The notes beneath the pieces are model-generated. The model saw only the letters and a list, made by a program, of their open reading frames with translations, made no database searches and had not been told where the DNA came from. From positions 202,907 to 266,906 of the forward strand of contig NZ_JAQSDO010000020.1 in assembly GCF_029945965.1 (NCBI RefSeq): DNA of 64,000 nucleotides. Reading direction: 5' to 3'. Positions 26,435 to 35,247 of this stretch are shown here, one piece after another (the first letter of the stretch is position 1; each line of letters begins with the position of its first letter). This DNA is from Thermomonas sp. Its GTDB lineage: Bacteria; Pseudomonadota; Gammaproteobacteria; Xanthomonadales; Xanthomonadaceae. Position numbers and translations under genes: made by a program.

Positions 26435-26863
26435 TCAGCAAGCCTTGCCTTTGATGACGATCGTGTTCAGGACATTCCCGTTCGAATCCTTGAGCTTGAA
26501 CGTCAGTCCAGGCTTGAGCCATGGGCCAGTCTCGAGAGAGCCGACCAAACCCTGTTCCGCAAATGGCGAATCTTTGCCGGCGTCATCGACGACAAAGATG
26601 CCCAGCTTGGTGATCTTGGGGTCGGTGACGTTCCAGTGCAGCGTCGTGCGAACCCCGGCGGCGATGTCGCAAGTGCGCACGAATGCGGGTGACGCGCAGA
26701 AGGCGCAGGTGGCGGTGTCGACTGCCGGCTCGTCGGCAGGTGCCGCGGCGGTTGCTGCGGCGACGGGTGTCTGGTCGCCTGCCGTCGGCGAAGAGGTGTC
26801 CGCGGCTGGGCGGTTGCACGCAGACACGGAGCAAACGAGAAGCAGTGCAAGTAGGACGCGCAT
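26435..26863 (-). CDS. Predicted lipoprotein of unknown function
   Basis: 142 residues from the ATG at 26863, preceded by CAGGAG; the track's longer version invades the upstream aminotransferase. MRVLLALLLVCSVSAC has lipobox VSAC. An Ala/Pro/Asp linker leads to a small beta domain with cysteines (ATCAFCAS, RTCDI, KGKAC) and the pattern RTTLHWNVTDPKITKLGIFVVDD. It ends the long leftward etf-glycan unit, 80 bp after wecE, and faces the rightward membrane-protein gene. Function unknown. Confidence 0.72.
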   Translation of the reverse strand: MRVLLALLLVCSVSACNRPAADTSSPTAGDQTPVAAATAAAPADEPAVDTATCAFCASPAFVRTCDIAAGVRTTLHWNVTDPKITKLGIFVVDDAGKDSPFAEQGLVGSLETGPWLKPGLTFKLKDSNGNVLNTIVIKGKAC

Positions 26864-26943
26864 AAAGTCTCCTGGGAAATTGGGTGGGCTGTTATACAAC
26901 TGGAAACCGGACTCGAACGTGAGGGACCAACGAGACAGTGGGC

Positions 26944-28077
26944 CTAATCGAGCAACAACAGGGCTTTGTCTGCCGCTGCCAGGACCTCGTCCATGTGCTC
27001 TTCGAGGCCCATCCAGAGCGGCATGCGCACCAGTCGGGCGCTCAGGTCGTCGGTTACCGGCAGCTCGCCGGAGGCACGACCGAAGCGCAGGCCGGCCGGG
27101 GACGAATGCAGTGGTATGTAGTGGAAAACCGTGCCCACGCCCGAGTCGTTCATGTGCTGGATGAACGCAGTGCGCTTTTCCAGGCTCGGCAGCAACAAAT
27201 AATACATGTGTCCGTTGTGGGTGCAATCGGCCGGGACGATCGGGCGCCGCAGGCGGCCCGCCGCCTCATGGCCGGTGGCCCACTCGTGGTACCGGTCCCA
27301 AAGCGCAAGGCGCCGCTGCGTGATCTGCGTGCCGGCGTCCATCTGGGCGGCCAGGAATGCCGCGATCAGTTCGCTGGGAAGGTAGGAGGAGCCGATGTCG
27401 ACCCAGGTGTATTTGTCGACCTGGCCACGGAAGAACTTGCTGCGGTTGGTTCCCTTCTCGCGAATCACCTCGGCCCGTTCGGCGTAGTGCGCATCCCGGC
27501 ACAGCAATGCTCCACCCTCGCCCGAAATGATGTTCTTGGTCTCGTGGAAGCTCAGGCAGCCAAGGTCACCCAAGGTTCCCAATGGACGGCCCTTGTAAGT
27601 GGAGAAGATTGCCTGGGCGGCGTCCTCGACGACGGCCAGGCCGTGCCGTGCCGCGATGGCCAGAAGCGTATCCATTTCGCAGGACACGCCGGCGTAATGC
27701 ACCACGCAGATCGCGCGCGTGCGTGGTGTGATTGCTGCCTCCACCAGCGATTCATCGAGGTTGAGCGTGTCCCGCCGAACGTCGACAAACACCGGCACAG
27801 CGCCGCGCAGGGCGAATGCATTGGCGGTCGAAACGAACGTATACGAGGGCATGATCACCTCGTCGCCGGGCTCGAGGTCCAGCAGGAGTGCACTCATTTC
27901 CAGCGCCGCGGTACAGGAATGCGTGAGCAGGGCGCGGGCTGCCCCCGTTTGTGCTTCCAGCCAAGCGTGGCATCGCTTGGTGAAGGGGCCATCGCCCGAG
28001 AGATGGCCGTTCGCGTGCGCCTCTGCGATCAGCTGGAGCTCGCGCCCCGTCATGTACGGCCGGTTGAAGGGAATCAT
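26944..28077 (-). CDS. wecE: DegT/DnrJ/EryC1-type sugar aminotransferase (WecE-like)
   Basis: 377 residues from the ATG at 28077, overlapping the preceding methyltransferase stop. It starts MIPFNRPYMTGREL, like WecE/RffA. PLP-site features are VVEDAAQAI and SFHETKNIISGEGG, the lysine of HETKN forming the aldimine. WecE converts dTDP-4-keto-6-deoxyglucose to dTDP-4-amino-4,6-dideoxygalactose (TDP-Fuc4N). With wecB and a WecD-like acyltransferase domain in the same unit, the pathway to an N-acylated 4-aminosugar is nearly complete; the dTDP-glucose genes are not here. Exact sugar stereochemistry is inferred. Confidence 0.88.
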   Translation of the reverse strand: MIPFNRPYMTGRELQLIAEAHANGHLSGDGPFTKRCHAWLEAQTGAARALLTHSCTAALEMSALLLDLEPGDEVIMPSYTFVSTANAFALRGAVPVFVDVRRDTLNLDESLVEAAITPRTRAICVVHYAGVSCEMDTLLAIAARHGLAVVEDAAQAIFSTYKGRPLGTLGDLGCLSFHETKNIISGEGGALLCRDAHYAERAEVIREKGTNRSKFFRGQVDKYTWVDIGSSYLPSELIAAFLAAQMDAGTQITQRRLALWDRYHEWATGHEAAGRLRRPIVPADCTHNGHMYYLLLPSLEKRTAFIQHMNDSGVGTVFHYIPLHSSPAGLRFGRASGELPVTDDLSARLVRMPLWMGLEEHMDEVLAAADKALLLLD

Positions 28078-28943
28078 GCGGGGATTTTCTCGGCAACAAT
28101 CAAGCGGGTACCTCCAATCGGAAAACGGACACCCATCCGGATCAGGAACCGTTCCACTGCCATGATGCCTCCGAGGGTGCGGTTGAGCCAACCCGGCAGC
28201 CTGAACTCGCGGAACGGATCCTGCTCACGGGCCTTGTTGCCCTTCACCAGGCGGGATGCAGCGAGCGCGGGCAGCAGCAGCGCGACAAAGGAAGTGCTGA
28301 AAATTACCCGGAATCCGTTGCGACGCAACTTGTCTTCCAGTTCCCTGGGCTGGTAGCGGCGGACATGATGCGCGTACTCATCCTGCACGCTCCACAGCCA
28401 TGGATGTTGCGGAACGGTCAACAGGATCCTGCCGTCCGCGCGTAGCGCACTGCGCACCTGCTGGAGCACTTCCTCGTCCTCGGTCACGTGTTCCAGCACG
28501 TCGAATGCCCCAATCGCGTCGAAGTGGTCCACGAACGGGATGTGACGCGCATCCATCTGCATGAACCCCGCTTGCGGCAGTCGCCGCGCTGCGATCTCAA
28601 GGCCTTCCACGAAGATTTCGGAACCTTGGCAGCGCATGCCGGGGTACTCCCGTGCAATCGCCCCAAGCACGAACCCCGTGCCGCAACCAATCTCGAGGAA
28701 ATCCCCCCGAGCAGGTACATAGTCATCGATTGCATCAAGGATCAACGCGTTGCGTGCCTTGAACCAGAAGTTTCCAGCCTCGAGGGTGCTCAGTTCCACA
28801 TAGTGGGCTGGATCGTATCCCGGCGCCTCTCCGGCCAGGATCGGCGCATACGCAGGAAAACCATGGATCGATTCCGGGGCGTACCCGCACTGCGGACACG
28901 TGCCTCCGTCATGCGGGCATCCGCATGGCAAGCACGCGTTCAA
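28074..28943 (-). CDS. SAM-dependent methyltransferase
   Basis: About 289 residues from a TTG at 28943 that overlaps the stop of the ArnE-like gene (TTGA); a GTG at 28982 is the alternative start. The N-terminus has a zinc-ribbon-like CLPCGCPHDGGTCPQCG. The methyltransferase domain follows: motif I FLEIGCGTGFVLGAI, then AFDVLEHVTEDEEVL and LLTVPQHPWLW. Such class I enzymes with an N-terminal Cys cluster often methylate polysaccharide sugars. Its stop overlaps the wecE ATG, which supports a role on the same glycan. Substrate unknown. Confidence 0.82.
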   Translation of the reverse strand: MNACLPCGCPHDGGTCPQCGYAPESIHGFPAYAPILAGEAPGYDPAHYVELSTLEAGNFWFKARNALILDAIDDYVPARGDFLEIGCGTGFVLGAIAREYPGMRCQGSEIFVEGLEIAARRLPQAGFMQMDARHIPFVDHFDAIGAFDVLEHVTEDEEVLQQVRSALRADGRILLTVPQHPWLWSVQDEYAHHVRRYQPRELEDKLRRNGFRVIFSTSFVALLLPALAASRLVKGNKAREQDPFREFRLPGWLNRTLGGIMAVERFLIRMGVRFPIGGTRLIVAEKIPA

Positions 28944-29305
28944 TTCAGCCCTGCGACCACGATGCCGGCCACGATCAGGCACACGCCCAGCATCTTGGCG
29001 GTGCTGATGGGCTCGGCGAACAGCACCCCGCTGCCAAGGACCACAATGACGAACGCGAACGCCGTGAATGGATATGCAACGCTCAACGGGAGTTTAGTCA
29101 GCGCCAGCATCCATGCCACCGATGCCACGAGCGCTGCCAGCAGCCCGCTGGCAATCCAGGGATTCGTCAGCAGGTGGAAAATGTAGATCGCCTTCTGGTC
29201 CAGTCCCGCCGGAATGGGGCCCGCCATGGCGACTTGCCACTTGATCACGAATTGACCGTAGACGGTGAGCAGGACGGTGGTGGCAACCAGCAGGTATCCG
29301 ATCAT
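28940..29305 (-). CDS. Small EamA/DMT-type membrane protein (ArnE/ArnF-like)
   Basis: 121 residues from the ATG at 29305; the extra N-terminal 49 residues of the ORF track are not membrane-like. Four helices are clear: MIGYLLVATTVLLTVYGQFVIKW, an internal pair, and AKMLGVCLIVAGIVVAGL. The GQ..IKW motif and size match the small multidrug-resistance/ArnE-ArnF group, whose members flip undecaprenyl-phosphate-linked aminosugars. Place among aminosugar genes favours a flippase subunit over a drug pump. Confidence 0.78.
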   Translation of the reverse strand: MIGYLLVATTVLLTVYGQFVIKWQVAMAGPIPAGLDQKAIYIFHLLTNPWIASGLLAALVASVAWMLALTKLPLSVAYPFTAFAFVIVVLGSGVLFAEPISTAKMLGVCLIVAGIVVAGLN

Positions 29306-29312
29306 CGATGGG

Positions 29313-30449
29313 TCACCGGTTGGCCAGCAGATCATTGTAAGCCAGCACGCAGGCGCGCCCGTGCGCATCCGTGATCGTCGCCACCGCTTGTGTGGTGCGG
29401 GAACCCGGCGAGGACCGGTAAAGGATGCGAAGCCTGTGCGCCTGGCCAGCAAGCACGGGTCGCAGGAACGTCATGTTGGCTCGCAAGTACAGGGTGCCCG
29501 CGCCTGGAACTTCGGTCCCGAAGATCCTCGAGAGCTCTGCGCCGGCCAGCATGCCATGGGTGATGCGCCCCTCAAAGCCGGCGGCGCGCGCCTTGGCGTC
29601 GTCAAGGTGCAGCGGATTGGTGTCTCCCGATGCCAGGGCGAAGCGTTCCACCTGATCGTTGCTGAACAGTACCTCGCGCTCCACGATGCGGTCGGCGGCG
29701 CTGAGCATGGCGTTGACGTGGAAGGTATCCAGCGCACGCGCCAGCACGAACCCCTCTCGCGCCCAGACTTTCTGCACGGCGTAGTTCCAGACCTGGGTGG
29801 AAACCTCCATCTTGCCGAAGCCGCGCGCCTTGAATTCGGACTGGGTGTGGCGAATGAGGTCGCCATACAGGCCGCCGCCGGCATGGGCGGGATGCACCCC
29901 GTACAACACGCCTTCGCAGGTGCTGGCGTGTTCGTTGAATTTGCAGCAGGCGAACGCGACGATAGCGCCATGCCGCCGGGCGACCCAGGTGATACGGTCG
30001 GTGCTGGAGGTATCAATGTATCCACCCGCCCATTCCAGGTAACCCGCCAGGATCCGTTCGGCCGGAAAGTTCGGGTTGGCGTGGTAGTGACTGGTGTAGC
30101 CGACGAACGTAGTCTCCACCAGTGCCTGCAGTTCCGCGGCATCGGTGATCGTGGCGATGGAGAACGCGAGATCCTGGTTGCGCAGCGCACGCGGTACGTG
30201 AGTGCCGAGGTCCAGCGTGTAGTAAACCAGGGTGTCGGCGTGCAGGGTGGGCAGGCCGTGGCGCGACAGGCGCGACGAGGCCGTCCGCAGGCCCGCGGGC
30301 AGGCGGATGATGGCCACGTCGACGCTGTCGGCAATGATCTGCCCAACCAGCCGCTTTTCCTCCAGGTCGTCCATTTCCGCACGCGATATGCGAAGCCCGA
30401 AGCGTTCAGATTCCAGTGCGGAATGACGCAGCGTGGAGAGCTCACTCAT
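29313..30449 (-). CDS. Fusion of WecD-like GNAT acyltransferase and MaoC-type hot-dog hydratase domain
   Basis: 378 residues from the ATG at 30449 (ATGA overlap with the GT2 gene). Residues 1-95 (ESERFGLRISR ... DVAIIRLP ... ADTLVYYTLDL) resemble the N-terminal half of WecD, the TDP-Fuc4N acetyltransferase. Residues about 100-245 form the GNAT fold with the acyl-CoA loop GVHPAHAGGGLYGDL. Residues about 253-378 are a MaoC/(R)-hydratase domain: SGDTNPLHLDDAKARAAGFEGRITHGMLAGAELS contains the catalytic Asp and His of this family. The fusion could supply and transfer a 3-hydroxyacyl group to an aminosugar, with the wecE product as likely acceptor. The combined function is inferred. Confidence 0.82.
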   Translation of the reverse strand: MSELSTLRHSALESERFGLRISRAEMDDLEEKRLVGQIIADSVDVAIIRLPAGLRTASSRLSRHGLPTLHADTLVYYTLDLGTHVPRALRNQDLAFSIATITDAAELQALVETTFVGYTSHYHANPNFPAERILAGYLEWAGGYIDTSSTDRITWVARRHGAIVAFACCKFNEHASTCEGVLYGVHPAHAGGGLYGDLIRHTQSEFKARGFGKMEVSTQVWNYAVQKVWAREGFVLARALDTFHVNAMLSAADRIVEREVLFSNDQVERFALASGDTNPLHLDDAKARAAGFEGRITHGMLAGAELSRIFGTEVPGAGTLYLRANMTFLRPVLAGQAHRLRILYRSSPGSRTTQAVATITDAHGRACVLAYNDLLANR

Positions 30450-31435
30450 GCCGGATCTTCCGCGTTGGCGGTGCGGTCGGCAACCACGTAGTAAGGACGC
30501 TGCTTGGAGGCATTGAACAGGCGACCGAGATACAGGCCGATGATGCCAACGCAGAAAGTGACCACGCCCCCCAGCAACCAGATCGACGCGATGATGCTGG
30601 TGAAGCCCGCGACGGCAACGTCGCCGATGCTGAAGCGATAGACGCTGACAAGTACGATCACGAGCGCAAACACCGAGAACCACAGGCCGGTCTGCACCAC
30701 CAGCCGCAAGGGTTTGTCGGAATACGACAGCACAATGTCCGTCGCAAGGTTGATCAGCTTGCGGAGGCTGTATCCGCTTCGGCCAGAGGTGCGCGGAGCA
30801 TGTTGCACGGGTACCGTCGTCATCGGCAGGCCGGTCCACTTCACCATCAGGGGAAAGCAGCGATCCCGCTCGGGCATGCGGTTGACGAGATCTATCGCCC
30901 GTCGGCTGAACACCCCGAAGTTGGCGGTAGTGTGGTCCTGGGGTACGCCGGTGAGGTAGCCCAGGACGCCGGAGAACGCGCGCGAAGCAAGTCGCTTGCG
31001 AAGGCCGTCCTGCCGCTGCTCGCGTGACGCGAATACGATGTCGTAGCCTTCGCGCGAACGTGCAAGCAGTCGAGGCATCTCCTCGGGTAGGTCCTGCAGG
31101 TCGCAGTCCAGCAGGGCGACGATGTCGCCACGCGCGTGCTCGATCCCCGCGGCAATCGCGTAATGCTGCCCGAAGTTACGCGACAGGCGCAGGCCCTTCA
31201 CGCTGGAGTGCGTTGCCGCGAGTTCAAGGATGCGCGGCCATGCATTATCCGGGCAGGCATCGTCAACCAGGATGATCTCCACCGCATCGCAGCGGCCATC
31301 AACCGCACGCAGCAGTCGCTCCACCAGGTCTTCGAGACAGGGTGCACATCCGTAGACGGGCGAAACAATGCTCAACAGGTTAGGAATCGCACGCAGATGC
31401 AGCAGTGCGTCGGCATTGACTGGTTGTATCGCCAC
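30446..31435 (-). CDS. GT2 glycosyltransferase with two C-terminal membrane helices (DPM1/ArnC-like)
   Basis: 329 residues from a GTG at 31435 directly abutting the wecB stop. The GT-A domain has SIVSPVYGCAPCLEDL, IILVDDACPDN and the metal-binding LLDCDLQDLPEEM; the RxSGRSGYSLRKLINLA segment is typical of polyprenyl-phosphate glycosyltransferases. Two membrane helices follow (LWFSVFALVIVLVSVY; LLGGVVTFCVGIIGLYLGRLF). It would charge undecaprenyl phosphate with a sugar, matching the neighbouring ArnE-like flippase. Donor unknown. Confidence 0.87.
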   Translation of the reverse strand: MAIQPVNADALLHLRAIPNLLSIVSPVYGCAPCLEDLVERLLRAVDGRCDAVEIILVDDACPDNAWPRILELAATHSSVKGLRLSRNFGQHYAIAAGIEHARGDIVALLDCDLQDLPEEMPRLLARSREGYDIVFASREQRQDGLRKRLASRAFSGVLGYLTGVPQDHTTANFGVFSRRAIDLVNRMPERDRCFPLMVKWTGLPMTTVPVQHAPRTSGRSGYSLRKLINLATDIVLSYSDKPLRLVVQTGLWFSVFALVIVLVSVYRFSIGDVAVAGFTSIIASIWLLGGVVTFCVGIIGLYLGRLFNASKQRPYYVVADRTANAEDPA

Positions 31436-32590
31436 TTAACGACCCCCGCGCCCGGAAGTTGCCAGTATGGTGGCGATCCGCGCCGATGCGTGGCCGTCGC
31501 CGTAGGGATTGTGGGCCAGCGACATGGCCCGGTAAGCGTTGCCGTCGTCGAGCAGGCCGGCCACCGCGTTCACGATGCTTGTGGGGTCGGTCCCGACCAA
31601 CCTGACGGTGCCCGCGGCAACCGCTTCCGGTCGCTCGGTGGTATCGCGCATGACCAAGACGGGCTTCCCGAGTGACGGCGCCTCTTCCTGGATGCCGCCC
31701 GAGTCGGTCAGGATCAGATGCGCTTGCTGCATGAGGTAGACGAACGGCAGGTAGTCCTGCGGTTCGATCAGATGGATGTTGGGACGATCCGCCAGCAGCC
31801 GCAAGACTGGCTCCTGGACATTGGGGTTGAGGTGCACCGGATAGACGATCTGCACGTCGTCGCGGCCAGCCAGCTCCGCCAGTGCCGCGCAGATGCCCTC
31901 GAACCCCGCCCCGAAGTTCTCGCGCCGGTGCCCGGTGACCAGGATCAGCTTGCGCCTGGTATCGAGGAAATCGAACCGCGCTGCCACCTCACGGGCAAGC
32001 CCGGCGTCGGCGTCGAGCAGGGACGCTACTTGCAGCAGTGAATCAATCACGGTATTGCCGGTCACGTGCACGCCAAGGCCGGGAATGCCTTCGCCGAGCA
32101 GGTTGTCGCGTGCGGCGGCAGTGGGGGCAAAATGCAGGGAGGCAAGCGGCGAAGTCAGGCGGCGATTCATTTCCTCGGGCCAGGGAGACTGCAGGTTCCC
32201 GGTACGCAATCCCGCCTCAACGTGTGCCACCGGGATCTTGGCGTAGAACGCCGCGAGCGCGCTGGCGAACGTGGTGCTGGTGTCTCCATGCACCAGCAGC
32301 ACGTCTGGACGTGACGCCGCCAGGACGTCCCGCATGCCCAGCAGGATGCGGGCGAACAAGGACTCCAAATCCTGTCGCGGCTGCATTAGGTTGAGGTCGT
32401 GTTCCGGCACGATGCGGAACAGCGTGAGGACCTGGTCCAGCATCTGTCTATGCTGGGCCGTCACTGCCACGCTGACGCGCACGTCGTCGCGCTCGCGCAG
32501 GGCCAGCACCACGGGCGCCATCTTGATGGCTTCGGGACGCGTCCCCAACACCACCATCGCGTGCAGGCGTGCGTCCACCACCAGACTCAA
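31436..32590 (-). CDS. wecB: UDP-N-acetylglucosamine 2-epimerase (non-hydrolysing)
   Basis: 384 residues if started at the TTG overlapping the etfA stop (TTGA); an ATG 33 bases in ([12 protein letters not shown]) is also possible. Family motifs: [44 protein letters not shown] and [27 protein letters not shown]. It interconverts UDP-GlcNAc and UDP-ManNAc for glycan synthesis. The dehydrogenase wecC is absent here. Direct coupling to etfA is unusual. Confidence 0.93.
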   Translation of the reverse strand: MSLVVDARLHAMVVLGTRPEAIKMAPVVLALRERDDVRVSVAVTAQHRQMLDQVLTLFRIVPEHDLNLMQPRQDLESLFARILLGMRDVLAASRPDVLLVHGDTSTTFASALAAFYAKIPVAHVEAGLRTGNLQSPWPEEMNRRLTSPLASLHFAPTAAARDNLLGEGIPGLGVHVTGNTVIDSLLQVASLLDADAGLAREVAARFDFLDTRRKLILVTGHRRENFGAGFEGICAALAELAGRDDVQIVYPVHLNPNVQEPVLRLLADRPNIHLIEPQDYLPFVYLMQQAHLILTDSGGIQEEAPSLGKPVLVMRDTTERPEAVAAGTVRLVGTDPTSIVNAVAGLLDDGNAYRAMSLAHNPYGDGHASARIATILATSGRGGR

Positions 32591-33525
32591 AGCGCCGCCT
32601 GCAATTCCGGCAATACGGTGAACAAATCTCCTACCAGACCAATGTCGGCGATCTCGAAAATCGGTGCATCGCCATCTTTGTTGATCGCAACAATCGTACC
32701 TGCATCCTTTATTCCGGTCAGGTGCTGGATCGCGCCACTAATGCCGATCGCGACGTAAAGTTCCGGGGCAATGATCTTGCCGGTCTGGCCAACCTGAAGC
32801 TCGTTCGGCACGTAGCCGGCATCGACCGCCGCGCGCGAGGCGCCAACCGCGGCGCCGAGCTTGTCAGCAAAGTCGTAAATGATCTTGAAATTTTCCTGCG
32901 ATCCGACGCCGCGGCCGCCGGAGACCACGCGCTTGGCGCTCTGCAGGTCGGGGCGTTCGGAACTGCCCGCTGCCAAGCCGATGAAGCGGGTATGCGTGGG
33001 CAAGGCGGCATCGAGGCTGACTGCTTCTACCGATGCGCTACCGCCTCCGGCGGCTTCTGGCCACGAGGCGGCGCGCACGGTGGCGACCACGGTGTGATCG
33101 GCCGGTGCTTCAACCGTAATAATCGCGTTGCCGGCGTAGATCGGACGCTTGAACGTATGTGTGCCCTCGACGCTCATTACGTCCGACACCTGTGCCACGC
33201 CGAGCAAGGCGGCGACGCAGGGCATCAGGTCCTTGCCGAAGGTGGTGCTGGGCCCGAACACATGCGAATAGCCGGCGGCGACCTGCGCCACCTGCGGTGC
33301 GAGTACCTGGGCGATCGGATGTGCATTCGCGGCATTCGCGACGGTCAGCACCTTGGTCACGCCGGTAATCTGCGCGGCTTGCGCGGCGACGGCGGCGGGA
33401 TCCGCAGCCAGCACCACGATGTCGATGGATTCCGCGTTCAGTGCCTGCGCGGCGGACACGCACTTGGCGGTCGCGGCGTTGAGCTTGCCGTGCAGGTGTT
33501 CGGCGACGATGAGAACCTTGCTCAT
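32587..33525 (-). CDS. etfA: Electron transfer flavoprotein alpha subunit
   Basis: 312 residues, normal length. The C-terminal FAD-binding part contains [65 protein letters not shown] and [20 protein letters not shown], the ETF-alpha signature. It forms a cytosolic heterodimer with EtfB, taking electrons from acyl-CoA dehydrogenases to the ETF:quinone oxidoreductase encoded at 36-37.7 kb. It overlaps etfB by one base. In Xanthomonas, etfA is the right border of the LPS cluster. Confidence 0.97.
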   Translation of the reverse strand: MSKVLIVAEHLHGKLNAATAKCVSAAQALNAESIDIVVLAADPAAVAAQAAQITGVTKVLTVANAANAHPIAQVLAPQVAQVAAGYSHVFGPSTTFGKDLMPCVAALLGVAQVSDVMSVEGTHTFKRPIYAGNAIITVEAPADHTVVATVRAASWPEAAGGGSASVEAVSLDAALPTHTRFIGLAAGSSERPDLQSAKRVVSGGRGVGSQENFKIIYDFADKLGAAVGASRAAVDAGYVPNELQVGQTGKIIAPELYVAIGISGAIQHLTGIKDAGTIVAINKDGDAPIFEIADIGLVGDLFTVLPELQAAL

Positions 33526-34271
33526 TACAGCAACCCCTTTGCCTTGAGTGCGGCGACCAGTTCGGCCGCGTCCTTCACCATCACGCCGCGGCTGCGCTTG
33601 GCAGGCGCCGCGTAGTGGGTGGTCTTCAATGTGTCACTGGCATCCACGCCGAGGTCGGCGAATGCAATCGTCTCCATCGGCTTGCTCTTGGCCTTCATGA
33701 TGTCCGGCAGCTTGATGAAGCGAGGCTCGTTCAGGCGCAGGTCGGTGGTGATCACCGCCGGCAGGTCGACTTCAAGCGTCTCCAGGCCAGCATCGACCTC
33801 GCGCACCACGGTGGCCTTGCCGTCGGCGATGTCCAGCTTGCTGGCGAAGGTCGCCTGCGGGCGACCCCACAGCGTGGCCAGCATCTGTCCGGTCTGGCTG
33901 GCGTCGTCATCGATCGCCTGCTTGCCCAGGATCACCAGGTCGGGCTGCTCTTTCTCGATCAGCTTGAGAAAGGTGCGCGCGGCAGTCAGCGCCTGCACCT
34001 GCCCGTCCACCACCACGTGGATGGCGCGGTTGGCGCCCATCGCCAAGCCATTGCGCAGGTGCGGCTGTGCGTCGGCGGGAGCAATGGTGGCGACGATCAC
34101 CTCGGTGGCGATGCCCTTGTCGCGCAGGCGCAGCGCTTCTTCCAGCGCGATATCGTCGAACGGGTTCGGCGACAGCTTGACGCCGTCGGTGACCACGCCG
34201 GAACCGTCTGGCTTGACCTGGATGCGGACGTTGTAGTCCACCACGCGCTTGTAGGCGACGAGAATCTTCAT
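33525..34271 (-). CDS. etfB: Electron transfer flavoprotein beta subunit
   Basis: 248 residues. MKILVAYKRVVDYNVRIQVKPDGSGV and NPFDDIALEEALRLRDKG are the family start; PDLVILGKQAIDDDASQTGQMLA and VVREVDAGLETLEVDLPAVITTDLRLNEPRF are the ETF-beta signature, including the AMP-binding region. It is the first gene of a leftward run of ten genes that continues, with overlaps or tiny gaps, through etfA into the aminosugar genes. The promoter should lie in the 201-bp gap shared with scoA. Confidence 0.97.
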   Translation of the reverse strand: MKILVAYKRVVDYNVRIQVKPDGSGVVTDGVKLSPNPFDDIALEEALRLRDKGIATEVIVATIAPADAQPHLRNGLAMGANRAIHVVVDGQVQALTAARTFLKLIEKEQPDLVILGKQAIDDDASQTGQMLATLWGRPQATFASKLDIADGKATVVREVDAGLETLEVDLPAVITTDLRLNEPRFIKLPDIMKAKSKPMETIAFADLGVDASDTLKTTHYAAPAKRSRGVMVKDAAELVAALKAKGLL

Positions 34272-34423
34272 CGTTCGTGGAATCCTGTGCTTGCAGTTTC
34301 GGCCGGAATGGCCAGCCAGTTATTTTAACGGACGCACGCGTATGTTGCAGGTGAGCCCTGTCAACCCGCTTTGGCGGGTCCCACCTGTCCGAAAGTACGG
34401 TGAGACTGGTGCCATGCAACCGC

Positions 34424-34429
34424 TAGAAT
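34424..34429 (+). promoter_or_regulatory. Candidate -10 box for scoA in the etfB/scoA divergent gap
   Basis: TAGAAT lies 44 bp before the scoA GTG. A small hairpin ACCCGC-TTTG-GCGGGT is at 34364-34379. No convincing -35 was found; the same TAGAAT hexamer precedes cbs. Confidence 0.3.
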
Positions 34430-34472
34430 GGGGATCGTTTTGTACCGCGTCTCAATCAATCAGGAGCATGCC

Positions 34473-35183
34473 GTGGCTGATGCCAAGAGCAAGCACTACA
34501 AAGATGCTGCGACCGCCCTGTCCGGGCTGGTGGCGGATGGTCAAACTCTTGCCGTGGGCGGCTTCGGCCTGTGCGGAATTCCCGAGGCATTGATCGCCGC
34601 GCTGCGCGATTCCGGCGTGAAGGGGTTGACCGTGATTTCCAACAATGCCGGCGTGGACGGCTTCGGCCTCGGCCAGCTGCTGGAGACCCGGCAGATCAAG
34701 AAGATGATTTCCTCCTACGTGGGCGAGAACAAGGAATTCGAGCGTCAGTACCTGGGCGGCGAACTGGAACTGGAGTTCAACCCGCAGGGCACCCTGGCCG
34801 AGCGCCTGCGTGCCGGCGGCGCGGGCATCCCGGCGTTCTTCACCGCCACCGGCTACGGCACGATTGTCGCCGACGGCAAGGAAACCCGTGAAATCGACGG
34901 GCGCTGGTACGTGTTGGAAACTGCGCTGAAGGCCGATGTCTCGCTGGTCAAGGCATGGAAAGCGGACAAGGCCGGCAACCTGGTATTCCGCAAGACTGCG
35001 CGCAACTTCAATCCGGCGGTTGCGATGGCTGGCAAGACCTGCGTGGTCGAGGTCGAGGAGCTGGTCGAGATTGGCGACCTCGATCCGGACCAGGTACACC
35101 TGTCCGGCATCTATGTGGACAGAATCGTGGTCAATGCCACGCCAGAAAAACGCATCGAACAACGCACCGTCAGCATGGGGTGA
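34473..35183 (+). CDS. scoA: 3-oxoacid (succinyl) CoA-transferase subunit A
   Basis: 236 residues from the GTG at 34473, preceded by CAGGAG; the ORF track's earlier start has no ribosome site. The CoA-binding glycine motif GGFGLCGIPEALI, followed by LTVISNNAGVDGFGLG, and the region GRWYVLETALKADVSLVKAWKADKAGNLVFRKTARNFNP define the alpha subunit. With ScoB it transfers CoA between succinate and acetoacetate or other 3-oxoacids, feeding fatty- or amino-acid catabolism whose electrons would enter the nearby ETF pair. Confidence 0.95.
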   Translation: MADAKSKHYKDAATALSGLVADGQTLAVGGFGLCGIPEALIAALRDSGVKGLTVISNNAGVDGFGLGQLLETRQIKKMISSYVGENKEFERQYLGGELELEFNPQGTLAERLRAGGAGIPAFFTATGYGTIVADGKETREIDGRWYVLETALKADVSLVKAWKADKAGNLVFRKTARNFNPAVAMAGKTCVVEVEELVEIGDLDPDQVHLSGIYVDRIVVNATPEKRIEQRTVSMG

Positions 35184-35225
35184 GTCCAGGGCACTTGCGA
35201 GCCACTGGCTCGCGCGCTGGTGAAC

Positions 35226-35247
35226 GCCCAGCCATGGATGGCTGGGC
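35226..35247. repeat. Palindrome in the scoA-scoB gap, with a partial second copy
   Basis: GCCCAGCCAT and ATGGCTGGGC are exact reverse complements two bases apart. A second GCCATGGATGGCTGCC occurs at about 35275-35291. The 135-bp gap is unusually long for subunits of one enzyme and is filled by these repeats. Confidence 0.6.

Noticed and set aside
26427-28356. Plus-strand ORFs (26427-27164, 26938-28356) opposite the lipoprotein and wecE
   Set aside because: Antisense shadows of clearly coding minus-strand genes.
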